22,941 bases of DNA from Allorhizocola sp044869915 (GCA_044869915.1 JBIOYB010000653.1:1-22941), one strand, 5' to 3'; shown: positions 1 to 7,888, counted from the stretch's first letter. Made by a program: numbers and translations. Notes: a model not told the origin generated them from the sequence alone.

Positions 1-1380
1 GGTGATCCGGGCCGCCGCGATCCGCAACGCGAGCGGCAGGTGCCCACATAGGATGGCGAGTTCGGTGTAACCGGTCTCTTCCGCTCCGAGGAGACCGGTT
101 ACCAGCGAGCGCGCCTCGGCGGGGGACAGGACATCCAGCGCGATCCGGATCGCGCCGTCGCGGGCCACCAGCCCGGCCAGCTGATCGCGGCTGGTGACCA
201 GGACGAGGCAGCCCGCGCCGCCCGGCAGCAGGGGCCGGATCTGGCCGGGATGGGCGGCGTTGTCCAGCAGCACCAGCATGCGCTTGTCGGCGAGCAGGCT
301 GCGATACAGGGCGGCGGCGGGCTCCACATCGGACGGGATCTGCTCCTGCGGCACGCCCAGCGCCGCAAGCAGCTGGGCCAGGGCGCCATTCGGTTGCAGG
401 GGCGGGCCCGGCGCGTAGCCGCGAAGGTTGAGAAACAGCTGCCCGTCGGGAAACCGGTCTCGCACGCGGTGGGCCCAGCGCACGGCGAGGGCGGTCTTGC
501 CCACGCCCGCTGTGCCGGTGACGCAGATCAGCCTTGAGCCCTCGTGCTTGTCGAGCGCGTCGAGCTGTGCTCGGCGGCCGGCGAACCCCGCGACGTCGGC
601 CGGCAGCTGCGCCGGGGCGACCCGGACCGCCGGCGCGGGATTGGCCAAGCGTGGATCGTCGGACAGGACGGCGTGGTGCAGTTCGCGCAAGTGCGGGCCT
701 GGCTCGAGGCCGAGCTCGTCGACCAGCCCGTGGCGGGCCGAGCGGTAGACCTCCAGCGCTTCGGCGCGCCGGTCACATCGGTAGAGGGCGAGCATCAGAT
801 GGGCCCAGAGCCGTTCGCGCAGCGGGTGCTCGGCGACCAGGGCACGCAGTTCGTCGACGACCTCGGCGTGCCGGCCGAGCTCCAGCTCCGCGCCAACGCG
901 CTCCTCCAGGGCGGTCAGCCGCGATTGCTCGAGCCGTGCGGCGTGCACCTCGACGGTCGGGCTGTTGGGCACATCGGCCAGCGCCCGGCCTTGCCACAGA
1001 GCCAGACCTTCGGTCAGGCGGGTGAGCGCGCCATCCCGCTGCCCGTCGGCCAGCATGCGCCGGCCCTGCGCCACGAGCCCCTCGAACAGTTGGGCGTCAA
1101 GCTCCCCATCCGCGACCACGAGCTCGTAACCGCGGCCCCGGGTGAGCAGCGGGCCCCGGCCGAGGATCCGGCGCAGCCGCAGCACATGGTTTTGCACGGT
1201 GCTCACGGCCGCCCTGGGCGGGCGCTCGCCCCAGATCTCGTCCACGAGGCGCTCGGTGGTCACGATCCGGCCCGCCTCGGCCAGCAACACGGCCAGCACC
1301 AGCCGTTGCTGGGCTGCCTTGATCGGCGACCAGGCCGCACCGTCCCAAATGCGCAGTGGGCCAAGCATTCGATACCGCAT
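1..1380 (-). CDS. SARP/AfsR-type transcriptional regulator with NB-ARC domain (3' end outside window)
   Basis: A reading frame of 460 codons runs without a stop from the ATG at 1378-1380 off the left edge, so the C-terminus is missing. The N-terminus (MRYRMLGPLRIWDG) is the typical opening of an OmpR-like winged-helix DNA-binding domain (about residues 1-90), followed by a bacterial transcriptional activation (BTAD) domain (about 95-240). An NB-ARC ATPase begins near residue 270: P-loop GTAGVGKT with Lys295, then a kinase-2-like stretch (LVLLDNA), a TSR motif and a GLPL-like LPLAL. TPR repeats would be expected beyond the edge. In this family the N-terminal half activates transcription and the NB-ARC part gates it. 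The gene is divergent from the secreted protease at 1501, with 120 bp between the two start codons. That gap holds an 11-bp-periodic repeat, so the protease is the likely local target. The start was chosen because it matches the family N-terminus. No good Shine-Dalgarno precedes it. Confidence 0.93.
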   Translation of the reverse strand, partial: MRYRMLGPLRIWDGAAWSPIKAAQQRLVLAVLLAEAGRIVTTERLVDEIWGERPPRAAVSTVQNHVLRLRRILGRGPLLTRGRGYELVVADGELDAQLFEGLVAQGRRMLADGQRDGALTRLTEGLALWQGRALADVPNSPTVEVHAARLEQSRLTALEERVGAELELGRHAEVVDELRALVAEHPLRERLWAHLMLALYRCDRRAEALEVYRSARHGLVDELGLEPGPHLRELHHAVLSDDPRLANPAPAVRVAPAQLPADVAGFAGRRAQLDALDKHEGSRLICVTGTAGVGKTALAVRWAHRVRDRFPDGQLFLNLRGYAPGPPLQPNGALAQLLAALGVPQEQIPSDVEPAAALYRSLLADKRMLVLLDNAAHPGQIRPLLPGGAGCLVLVTSRDQLAGLVARDGAIRIALDVLSPAEARSLVTGLLGAEETGYTELAILCGHLPLALRIAAARIT

Positions 1381-1420
1381 CACAGTATTCGCCGCTCGGC
1401 CGCCAGCCGGATGGCCCGAG

Positions 1421-1463
1421 GTGAGCGGCGAGTGATCGGCAGGTGATCGCACGGGCCTACGTT
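1421..1463 (+). promoter_or_regulatory. Candidate SARP operator and -10 of the protease gene
   Basis: Three heptamers occur at exact 11-bp steps: GTGAGCG at 1421, GTGATCG at 1432 and GTGATCG at 1443. Exactly 8 bp after the last one is TACGTT (1458-1463), a good -10 hexamer of the TANNNT type. This is the classic SARP target layout, in which direct repeats take the place of the -35 and the 3' repeat lies 8 bp from the -10. Transcription would start near 1470, giving a leader of about 30 nt before the ATG at 1501. The periodicity and spacing are seen directly; binding by the divergent regulator is inferred. Confidence 0.7.
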
Positions 1464-1500
1464 GTGGCCAAAGTGCTTGTGCGACAAGGAAGGAGAGCAT

Positions 1501-3297
1501 ATGAGGCACGCGAGCTGGGAGGGCGCGGATCCGCCGCCCGAGCCCTTGAGACGGCGCGGCGCGCAGCGAAGGCGGCGGTTGGCCGTCGCGAGTGCGGTTG
1601 CCGCGGCGATGGCCGCTTCGGCGCTGGTCATCCCGCGGGTGTCGAGTGCTGTGGGCGACGCCGACGTTTGCGTCAGCCCGAGCGCCAGCGGCAGCCCCAA
1701 TGCCAGTGCCAGTGCGTCACCGTCGGCGACGGCGATCGGTGCCGAGCCCGAATTCGGCGGCGTCATCACCCGTACCCCCGTTGGCACGTTGCCGCCGTCA
1801 GCCGGCCCGTCGAGTTCGGCCGGCCCGTCGGCTTCGGCCGGCCCGTCGGCTTCGGCCGGCCCGTCGAGTTCGGCCGGCCCGTCGAGTTCGGCGTCGGCTT
1901 CCGTGTCGGCTTCGGCGGGGCCGTGTCCGTCGGCCTCGGCCTCGGCTTCGGCAACCGGCAACCCAAGCCCCAGCGACGGTCCGACGGGTGGCCCCAGCGA
2001 TCCGCCGTCTCCCAGCGGGCCGCCTTCGCCTAGTGGGCCGTCTTCGCCTGGGCCTTCACCGACCGGGACCGGGCCGCCCGTGGGCGAGCCGTGTGAGGAG
2101 GCCCTGCCGGACGGTGTGATGGAGGCACAGCGACCGCTCGTCGCGGGAGCCGAAGCAGTCGAAGACGCGGCGGCACTTGTGGGCCGTGCGGGATTCGCCG
2201 GCGTGACGCTGGAGGTCGAGGCCTGCAAGATTCACGTGTACTGGGACGGGCCGCTCCCATCGCTCGTAACCGCAGTGGTCGAGGAGCTGCGCGAGACGAT
2301 GGGCGTCGACGTGCACACCGAGGACCGGTTCACGCACGCGGAGTTGAGCGCCGTCGCCGCCGAGCTGATCGACTACCCGTACCGCGGGAGCCAAGCCGGC
2401 GTGAGGGTCACGGCGGTAAGCGTCCGGCCGGAGGGGACCCACGTGGACGTCAGCGTCTGGCCGCTGTCGCCCGTGCCGCCGGCCGACCCGGAACTGGCCG
2501 CCGCACAGGCCCAACAGCTGTGGCGGAGCGCGGGCCTACCGGTCGTGGTCGAGGCCGAACCGCCGTCGCCGGTGGCCAGCCGTTGGGACGACCGGTCACC
2601 GTGGATCGCCGGGGCGAGGCACCACACCGCGCCGGCCGGCCGGCTCTGCTCCACCGGATGGCCCCTGGGCCAGGACAGCGGCTCGCGGTTCATCCTCGTG
2701 GCGGCGCACTGTGCCCTGGCCGCATACGGCACACCGGTCGGCACCGGCACCCGTGTGATAGGCCGTATCTGGGGGCGGGATACCTCATTGGACGCGGCTC
2801 TGGTCGAGGTCACCAACCCGGATCGGGTCTCACCGCGCACGTGGGACGGCGGCGTGCACGACGTCGTCGCTCCGATCGGGGTCAACGACGATCCGGAGTT
2901 CACCAAGGAGATCGAGGACTGGGACGGCACGTTCGACGGGCAATGGCTGTGCACCTCGGGCGCGTTCACCGGGGCACACTGCGACATCAAGGTGATCGAG
3001 CCCGACGTCTCGTATTGGAACGGCAGCTTCACGGTACGCAAGTCGGCCACTGCCAAGCAGGTCAACGGTTTGGTGGCGATGGGCGCGGGCGACAGCGGCG
3101 GACCGGTCTTCTCGCTCACCGACGGCGACACGCGTGTGGTCGCGGTCGGGATGATCGCTGCTGGCCGGAGCAGATACCCGGTCGGTTGCGGAGGCCACCC
3201 GACAACCGTGTGCTACAAACGGTTCCGATACACGCGGATCGGCGCCATCCGCGACAACTGGAGTGTCAAGAACGTCACGAGGCCGGGGCTGCGCTAG
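1501..3297 (+). CDS. Secreted trypsin-like (S1 family) serine protease with Pro/Ser-rich segment
   Basis: The product has 598 aa. An Arg-rich N-region (ending RRRRLAVAS) and a hydrophobic segment form an export signal, possibly Tat-type. A low-complexity Pro/Ser/Ala/Gly segment follows at about residues 60-195, then an uncharacterised domain of about 190 residues that may be a prodomain, then the protease domain. The catalytic triad is visible: His403 in VAAHC, Asp431 in LDAALVEV and Ser532 in GDSGGPVF. Several cysteines in the protease domain suit an extracellular fold. The start ATG at 1501 is chosen over an in-frame ATG at 1462 because AAGGAAGGAG lies just upstream of it and the -10 at 1458-1463 would put the earlier start before the transcript. 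It is probably an extracellular degradative or processing protease; its substrate cannot be told. The next gene is convergent, with a strong hairpin between them. Confidence 0.9.
   Translation: MRHASWEGADPPPEPLRRRGAQRRRRLAVASAVAAAMAASALVIPRVSSAVGDADVCVSPSASGSPNASASASPSATAIGAEPEFGGVITRTPVGTLPPSAGPSSSAGPSASAGPSASAGPSSSAGPSSSASASVSASAGPCPSASASASATGNPSPSDGPTGGPSDPPSPSGPPSPSGPSSPGPSPTGTGPPVGEPCEEALPDGVMEAQRPLVAGAEAVEDAAALVGRAGFAGVTLEVEACKIHVYWDGPLPSLVTAVVEELRETMGVDVHTEDRFTHAELSAVAAELIDYPYRGSQAGVRVTAVSVRPEGTHVDVSVWPLSPVPPADPELAAAQAQQLWRSAGLPVVVEAEPPSPVASRWDDRSPWIAGARHHTAPAGRLCSTGWPLGQDSGSRFILVAAHCALAAYGTPVGTGTRVIGRIWGRDTSLDAALVEVTNPDRVSPRTWDGGVHDVVAPIGVNDDPEFTKEIEDWDGTFDGQWLCTSGAFTGAHCDIKVIEPDVSYWNGSFTVRKSATAKQVNGLVAMGAGDSGGPVFSLTDGDTRVVAVGMIAAGRSRYPVGCGGHPTTVCYKRFRYTRIGAIRDNWSVKNVTRPGLR
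1801..1890 (+). repeat. Five 18-bp tandem repeats coding for the Ser/Pro/Gly linker
   Basis: The unit gccggcccgtcgagttcg occurs five times end to end, with two units carrying ggc in place of the gag before ttcg. The length is a multiple of three, so copy-number change would lengthen or shorten the AGPSSS/AGPSAS linker of the protease without a frameshift. Degenerate Ser/Ala codons continue to about 1960. Confidence 0.9.
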
Positions 3298-3303
3298 CAC
3301 TGC

Positions 3304-3337
3304 TGCTGCTGCGGGGGCCAAACCCCCCGCAGCAGCA
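3304..3337. terminator. Bidirectional terminator between protease and carbonic anhydrase genes
   Basis: A perfect 14-bp stem (3304-3317 with 3324-3337; TGCTGCTGC followed by a G5 run) encloses the 6-nt loop CCAAAC. It lies 6 bp after the protease stop and 10 bp beyond the stop of the convergent carbonic anhydrase gene, so it can serve both. There is no clear U-tract, as is common in GC-rich actinomycetes. Confidence 0.85.
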
Positions 3338-3347
3338 TCGGTTCTGG

Positions 3348-4058
3348 CTAATGGACGAGCGTGACCCGTCCGGTGTCCAGGTCATAGCGGGCGCCGACCA
3401 CGGCCAGCTTGCCCGCCTCGACCTTCTCCCGCACGATGTCGCTCGTCTCCACGAGCGCCCGAGCCTGCGCTTTGACGTTGGCGACCACCGCATTGTCCAC
3501 CTTGTCGCCGGGCTGCCCGAGCACCGGCGTGATAATCGGGCGCAGCGCCTCGACGATCGCCGCGATGTGCCCCGGCGCGGTCGCGCCGGTCTCGATCGCC
3601 TCGATGGTGGCCGTGACCGCGCCGCACCGCTCGTGGCCCAGCACAAGCAGCAGCGGGGGCTCGAAGTGCTCGGCCGCGTACTCGATGCTGCCCAAAAGGA
3701 CGTCATCCACGATGTTTCCGGCCACCCGGTTGTCGAAGATGTCGCCGAGCCCCTGGTCGAAGAGCAGCTCCGGTGACACGCGCGAATCGGCGCAGCCGAG
3801 CGTGATGACGAACGGGTCCTGCCCCGACGCCAGCTCGTGAAGGCGGGCGATGGACTGGTGCGGGTGGCGGGGGTGCCCGCTGATGAAGCGGTGATTGCCG
3901 GCGAGCAGCCGCCGTATTGCGGCCTCCGGCGTGGTCGCAGCGGGCTCCACGGCGCCGGAGGCGGAGGCTGGGGTCGCGGTGGCGGCGAGTCCGGCGGCGC
4001 CGGCCATCAAACCTCCGGCGGCGAGCAATGCCCGTCGCGGCACAGCTTTGTGTGCCAT
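3348..4058 (-). CDS. Beta-class carbonic anhydrase with Tat signal peptide
   Basis: The product has 236 aa and would catalyse reversible hydration of CO2 to bicarbonate with a Zn ion. The family ligands are present: Cys89 and Asp91 in GCADSRV, His142 and Cys145 in LGHERCGAV, with Arg93 of the Asp-Arg pair. The first 33 residues look like a twin-arginine signal (PRRALLAAGGLMAG, then an AxA-type site near residue 33), so the enzyme should be folded and metallated before export. The start ATG has GGGAGA upstream at suitable spacing. The gene ends at the hairpin shared with the protease. The mannosyltransferase gene upstream is 175 bp away in the same direction, and that gap has its own palindrome, so this gene is probably transcribed separately. 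Confidence 0.93.
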   Translation of the reverse strand: MAHKAVPRRALLAAGGLMAGAAGLAATATPASASGAVEPAATTPEAAIRRLLAGNHRFISGHPRHPHQSIARLHELASGQDPFVITLGCADSRVSPELLFDQGLGDIFDNRVAGNIVDDVLLGSIEYAAEHFEPPLLLVLGHERCGAVTATIEAIETGATAPGHIAAIVEALRPIITPVLGQPGDKVDNAVVANVKAQARALVETSDIVREKVEAGKLAVVGARYDLDTGRVTLVH

Positions 4059-4175
4059 CTGGGTCTCCCGGAAGGGTGAGTAGGGGTGTATCCACCGGTG
4101 ATCATGTACACGTGCCGGCGCCGGAGGGAAGACCTCGCCCCTGCGATCCGGCCCACATCCGCGTCACCACCCTCT

Positions 4176-4188
4176 GTCCTATTAGGAC
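4176..4188. promoter_or_regulatory. Short palindrome upstream of the carbonic anhydrase gene
   Basis: GTCCTA and TAGGAC flank a single T, making a 13-bp near-perfect palindrome about 118 bp before the carbonic anhydrase start. It stands out as AT-richer than its surroundings and could be an operator. No known regulator site was matched. Confidence 0.3.
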
Positions 4189-4233
4189 GTACAGGAGGGA
4201 GGTGACCAGGGCCGACAACCACCCGTGCGCGAG

Positions 4234-5502
4234 TCAGGCAACGAACTGGTCGTGCACGAAAGTGACGATCATCGCGCCCTGCAGCATGACGCCGATCGTG
4301 AAATAGGCGCGGTCGAAGATGCGGTCGCGCCCCATCCGAGCAAGCACCATGAACACCACCGTGCACTCCAGCGCGAACCTCCACATCGAGCTAAGCGGAT
4401 AGTCGGACCGGAGGGGATTGGACAGTGGCATGAGGATGATCGTGGCCGCGAAGATGACGAGATAGGCGTGATCCTTGCCGAGCTTCCACGGGCCGACCAG
4501 GGCCGCGACGAGCAGCAAAAGGGTGCACAGGGCCACCGTCAGGTTGATCACGTTGCGGACGTTGGTGGGCCCGAAAAACGGCTCGGTGCGGCCGATGAGC
4601 TCCACCACGTCGACCACCGTCGTCCACGGCGCGGTGAACCCGTAGCGGAACCAAGCCTTCTGCGACTCCAGGAAGTGCAGCGGATCGCCGAAGACCCGGT
4701 AGCAGTAGAACATGAACCCGCCCAACCCGGCGGGCACCAGCGCGAGGGCGAGCGCGTTGAGCCTGATGCCGCGCCAGCCGCGCTGGCGCAGGTACTCATA
4801 GACAAAAGCCAGAGCCAACATCGCACCGGCCATCCGGGTGGCGCCCGCGAGCCCGGCGAAGGCCCCCGCATACCACCAGTGCCCGCGGCGCATGCAGTAC
4901 AGCGCCGCCACGGTCAGGGCGATGAACAGCGATTCGTTGTACGCGGCGACGAGGTAGAACCCGGTCGGGAAGGCGAGCAGATAGTAGGTGGCCCGCTGGG
5001 CGTGCGAGGGACCGAGCATCTCCGTGGTCAGGCGGTGCACGAGCACCAGCGCCGCCAGGCAGGACAGCACGGACACGATCATCGCCGCCTCGAACGTGCC
5101 GCCCGGCAGCACCGGGTTGAGGACGCGGACGACCATCGGATAGAGCGGGAAGAACGCCGTCGCGCGCGCGTCGTACTCGTACCCGGAGTCGGCGATGATC
5201 ACATACCAGACCGTGTCCCAGCGATGCCACGACATGATCAGTTGGTGCAGGGTCGCGGGCGCGGGACCGCCCTTGTCCGCCAGACCCTCAAACGGCAGCC
5301 AGGCCACGGCGGTGACGAGCAGATATGCCGCCAGCCCGGTGAGCCACACCCAGTATCCGGCCAGCAGCGACGCAGGCCAGACCCGCTGAGCCTGCGCCGC
5401 CACGGGCGTGGCGGCGGCCGGCTCCGCGGGCTCTGCGGGCGCCCCGGAATCCGCGGCCGGCTCCTCCACATCGGATTCACGGGTCTGCATGCGCTCGGAC
5501 AT
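4234..5502 (-). CDS. PIG-V-like integral membrane mannosyltransferase
   Basis: The product has 422 aa with a Glu/Ala/Pro-rich cytoplasmic N-tail (about 40 residues) and roughly 8-10 hydrophobic segments. Hallmarks of the bacterial PIG-V-related family, which belongs to the GT-C superfamily, follow the first membrane span: SWHRWDTVWYV, then IADSGY, then FFPLYPMVVR, and later AYNESLFIAL. GT-C enzymes use lipid-linked sugars and act on the outer face of the membrane, with catalytic acidic residues in the first external loop; the Asp of HRWD is a candidate. The acceptor is unknown. ATG 5502 is preferred over TTG 5511 because TATATT sits 7 nt before the ATG, which fits a leaderless transcript; no Shine-Dalgarno is visible. 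The DUF1232 gene lies 40 bp upstream on the same strand. Confidence 0.82.
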   Translation of the reverse strand: MSERMQTRESDVEEPAADSGAPAEPAEPAAATPVAAQAQRVWPASLLAGYWVWLTGLAAYLLVTAVAWLPFEGLADKGGPAPATLHQLIMSWHRWDTVWYVIIADSGYEYDARATAFFPLYPMVVRVLNPVLPGGTFEAAMIVSVLSCLAALVLVHRLTTEMLGPSHAQRATYYLLAFPTGFYLVAAYNESLFIALTVAALYCMRRGHWWYAGAFAGLAGATRMAGAMLALAFVYEYLRQRGWRGIRLNALALALVPAGLGGFMFYCYRVFGDPLHFLESQKAWFRYGFTAPWTTVVDVVELIGRTEPFFGPTNVRNVINLTVALCTLLLLVAALVGPWKLGKDHAYLVIFAATIILMPLSNPLRSDYPLSSMWRFALECTVVFMVLARMGRDRIFDRAYFTIGVMLQGAMIVTFVHDQFVA

Positions 5503-5509
5503 GGTCAAC

Positions 5510-5515
5510 AATATA
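5510..5515 (-). promoter_or_regulatory. -10 element of a probable leaderless promoter (mannosyltransferase)
   Basis: TATATT on the minus strand ends 7 nt before ATG 5502, so transcription would begin at or next to the start codon. No convincing -35 hexamer was found. Confidence 0.45.
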
Positions 5516-5542
5516 GCGGCGCGACCGGCGCTTGTGGTGAGG

Positions 5543-5869
5543 TCAGTTTGCCCGAGTCAGCGTGCCGGGGTTGGTGGCGGTTTCGCGCCGGCGTTTGCGG
5601 CGGTCGTGCAGCATCTTGGTCAGCAGGCCCAGCGCCGTGGCGAGCACGCCGATGTCATCGAGGTAGATCGGGTCGGGCAACAGGTCGAGCGGGAAGAAGG
5701 TGTAGATCAGTGCGCCGTAGAACGCGACCTTGCCGCCGGCGCCCAACTCTCCGAGCATGCGTTTCGTGGCCAGCAGGCGGAGCCCGAGTTTGACCGCGAA
5801 CACCAGGGTCACCACGGCCAGCAGTCCAAAGCCGACCAGGAGCAGCACGATCCATGTATCACGCGACAT
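5543..5869 (-). CDS. DUF1232 (YkvA-like) small membrane protein
   Basis: The product has 108 aa. An N-terminal membrane segment (about residues 6-28) is followed by a basic stretch and the DUF1232 core at about residues 47-86. The core signature is visible as FPLDLLPDPIYLDDIGV with a hydrophobic stretch after it. The tail is very basic (HDRRKRRRE). The family is widespread and its function unknown. No Shine-Dalgarno precedes ATG 5869, but a good -10 (TAACGT, 5876-5881 on the minus strand) ends 6 nt before it, so the transcript may be leaderless. It could run on into the mannosyltransferase gene 40 bp downstream. Confidence 0.85.
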   Translation of the reverse strand: MSRDTWIVLLLVGFGLLAVVTLVFAVKLGLRLLATKRMLGELGAGGKVAFYGALIYTFFPLDLLPDPIYLDDIGVLATALGLLTKMLHDRRKRRRETATNPGTLTRAN

Positions 5870-5875
5870 CCACTG

Positions 5876-5881
5876 ACGTTA
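5876..5881 (-). promoter_or_regulatory. -10 element of a probable leaderless promoter (DUF1232 gene)
   Basis: TAACGT on the minus strand, 6 nt before ATG 5869. No Shine-Dalgarno lies between, and the -35 region is weak. Confidence 0.4.
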
Positions 5882-5960
5882 CCCATTGCTCGGAAGAAAT
5901 TCACAGCCGGCTTGCCGTCGCACGCATGATCATCTGACGGATGATCCGGAGGCCGGTTGT

Positions 5961-5971
5961 CGGAAGTTCCG
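5961..5971. promoter_or_regulatory. Palindrome CGGAAGTTCCG in the 5870-6170 divergent gap
   Basis: CGGAA and TTCCG flank a single G, a perfect 11-bp inverted repeat. It resembles the site at 6048-6058 and lies 87 bp upstream of it. Between them, at 5979-5996, a perfect 7-bp all-GC hairpin with loop GGCG occurs. The 301-bp gap between the divergent DUF1232 and esterase genes holds no gene I can support. Confidence 0.35.
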
Positions 5972-6047
5972 GGACCGGGCGCGGGGGCGCCCGCGCGGTA
6001 TCGAGCGATTTGCCGAGATCGCTTGCGGTTCGTTTCGGCGAGGGTAC

Positions 6048-6058
6048 CGAAAGTTTCC
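6048..6058. promoter_or_regulatory. Candidate xylan-regulon operator
   Basis: CGAAAGTTTCC, read on the minus strand as GGAAACTTTCG, differs by one base from CGAAACTTTCG, the palindrome reported as a cis-acting element upstream of actinomycete xylanase genes. It lies 113 bp before the start of a glucuronoyl esterase gene, whose substrate belongs to the same pathway. The match is seen in the sequence; the regulator is not in this window. TTGACG at 6067-6072 lies just downstream, but no well-spaced -10 goes with it. Confidence 0.5.
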
Positions 6059-6170
6059 GGAAGTAATTGACGCGTGCCGGTGTCTTGCTCAACCCTGGGG
6101 CATACCGTGACATCCGCGATCTTCGATCGTGGTCGTCGCTTTCCTTGTCCCTACCTGGAAGGAGACCCAA

Positions 6171-7829
6171 GTGATCATCAGCCCGGGCCGCGCAGAGATC
6201 CGCTCGGCGGTCATCGTGCTGGCGGTGGCGGCGCTCGCGGTTACTGGAGCGGTAACGGCACTGGCGAGATCCACAACGGCCGTGGCCGGAGACGTCGTCA
6301 TCGCGGCCGTGGAAGACGACGGCGCCGACTGCCAGTTCTCTGTGCCGGGCAGCATCCCGTCCAGCTCCAGGCTTCCCGATCCCTTCAGGAAGCTCAACGG
6401 CGCGCGCATCACGGCCAAGTCCGAGTGGCGGTGCCGCCGCGCGGAGATCAAGGAACTGGCGGAGAGATCCGTCTACGGCCAGAAGCCCGCCAGGCCCGCG
6501 ACCGTCACGGGGACGGTCTCGAGCGGCAGCATCACCGTGAACGTGTCGGACCAGGGCAGGAGTGCCAGCTTCTCCGCGAGCGTCCAATTGCCCACGACCG
6601 GTTCAGCGCCCTACCCTGCCGTCGTTGTCGTGGGAGGCTTCGGCGCGGACACGGCCACCATCCGAGCCTCCGGCGCCGCCGTCATCAACTACGACCCGCT
6701 CGCTGTCGGACGGGAAGGCACGCCGCGCAACAACAAACAGGGCGCTTTCTACACCCTCTACGGCGCGACCAACAGCGCCGGCATCCTGCTCGCCTGGGCC
6801 TGGGGCGTGAGCCGGATCATCGACGTCATCGAGCAGTCGGGCGGCAACGTCCTGCGGGCCGACGGAGTGGGCGTCACGGGATGCTCGCGATATGGCAAGG
6901 GCACGTTCGTGATCGGCGCGTTCGATCAGCGCATCGCCCTGACCATGCCGATCGAATCGGGCAGCGGCGGCCTTCCCATCTTCCGCGGCATTCCCGGTGA
7001 GTCGGGCTCCCAGCCGCTGAGCAGTGCCTACGGTGAGCAGCCGTGGCTGGGCGACGCGTTTGGCTCCTTCACGGGCAACCCGGCCGCGCTGCCGGTGGAC
7101 ACCCACCAAACGGTGGCCATGATCGCGCCGCGGGGCCTGTTCGTCATGGAGAACCCGCACATCGACTGGCTGGGCGCTAGGTCCGGAAGCGTGGGGGCAC
7201 TGGCCGGAGCCGAGGTATACAAGGCGCTCGGTGCGGGAGACAACATCACGTACTGGTCCGACGTCGCGGACGGCACGCACTGCGCGTCGCGGCCCGAGTG
7301 GCGCACGCCGCTGCAGCAGGCCATCCAGAAGTACCTGCTGAAGACGGGCAATGCCGCCGGCACGTTCAGGATCTCGAGCAGGAAGCCCGGCAACCTGGCC
7401 GAATGGCGGGATTGGACGACCCCGACGCTGTCCGACACTCCCGGCCCGTCCTCGCCGCCGCCTTCGTCACCGCCCCCTTCGTCGCCACCGCCGTCTTCGC
7501 CACCGCCATCCTCACCACCGCCATCCTCACCACCGCCGACCGGATGCTCGGCGACGGCATCGGTCAACCAATGGACGGGCGGTTTCGTGACGACGATCCG
7601 GGTCACCGCGGGTGGCACGCCGATCAACGGGTGGACGGTCTCGATGACACTGCCGTCGGGCGCCACCATCATCAACCATTGGAACGCCAACCGCACCGGG
7701 ACCACAGGCGCGGTCCAGTTCACCAACCTTGGCTACAACGGCTCCCTCACCGCCGGCCAGTGGACAGAATTCGGCTTCCAAGGCACCGGCACAGGCACGG
7801 GGGCAACACCCACCTGCGCCGCGAGGTAA
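6171..7829 (+). CDS. Secreted glucuronoyl methylesterase (CE15) with C-terminal CBM2
   Basis: The product has 552 aa. The GTG start at 6171 has AAGGAG 7 nt upstream, and the signal sequence (residues about 10-42) begins right after it, which rules out an upstream ATG at 6129. The alpha/beta-hydrolase domain (about residues 60-420) carries the CE15 nucleophile motif GCSRYGKG (Ser239), a candidate acid Glu262 in PIESGSGG and His370 in DGTHCASRPEW. CE15 enzymes split ester bonds between lignin alcohols and 4-O-methyl-glucuronic acid side chains of xylan. An SSPPP-repeat linker follows, then a cellulose- or xylan-binding CBM2 (about residues 457-552; NQWTGGF, INGWTV, HWNAN, LGYNG, GFQGTG). The module is slightly short at its C-terminus. 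The gene stands alone and is followed by a hairpin terminator. Confidence 0.92.
   Translation: MIISPGRAEIRSAVIVLAVAALAVTGAVTALARSTTAVAGDVVIAAVEDDGADCQFSVPGSIPSSSRLPDPFRKLNGARITAKSEWRCRRAEIKELAERSVYGQKPARPATVTGTVSSGSITVNVSDQGRSASFSASVQLPTTGSAPYPAVVVVGGFGADTATIRASGAAVINYDPLAVGREGTPRNNKQGAFYTLYGATNSAGILLAWAWGVSRIIDVIEQSGGNVLRADGVGVTGCSRYGKGTFVIGAFDQRIALTMPIESGSGGLPIFRGIPGESGSQPLSSAYGEQPWLGDAFGSFTGNPAALPVDTHQTVAMIAPRGLFVMENPHIDWLGARSGSVGALAGAEVYKALGAGDNITYWSDVADGTHCASRPEWRTPLQQAIQKYLLKTGNAAGTFRISSRKPGNLAEWRDWTTPTLSDTPGPSSPPPSSPPPSSPPPSSPPPSSPPPSSPPPTGCSATASVNQWTGGFVTTIRVTAGGTPINGWTVSMTLPSGATIINHWNANRTGTTGAVQFTNLGYNGSLTAGQWTEFGFQGTGTGTGATPTCAAR
7449..7538 (+). repeat. 15-bp tandem repeats coding for the SSPPP linker
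   Basis: Six SSPPP units are coded in tandem with varying third bases (tcg/tcc/tct, ccg/cca/ccc). They form a flexible, probably glycosylation-prone linker between the CE15 and CBM2 domains. Confidence 0.9.
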
Positions 7830-7859
7830 CTCCCGGGCGAGTTGCCAAAAGTTGCCAAC

Positions 7860-7888
7860 GGGGGCTCGGTTGCTCGCACCGGGCCCCC
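7860..7888 (+). terminator. Terminator of the CE15 gene
   Basis: An 11-bp stem with one G-T pair (7860-7870 with 7878-7888) and a 7-nt loop lies 30 nt after the stop codon. A short tandem GTTGCCAA repeat (7841-7858) sits between stop and stem. There is no U-tract. Confidence 0.7.
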
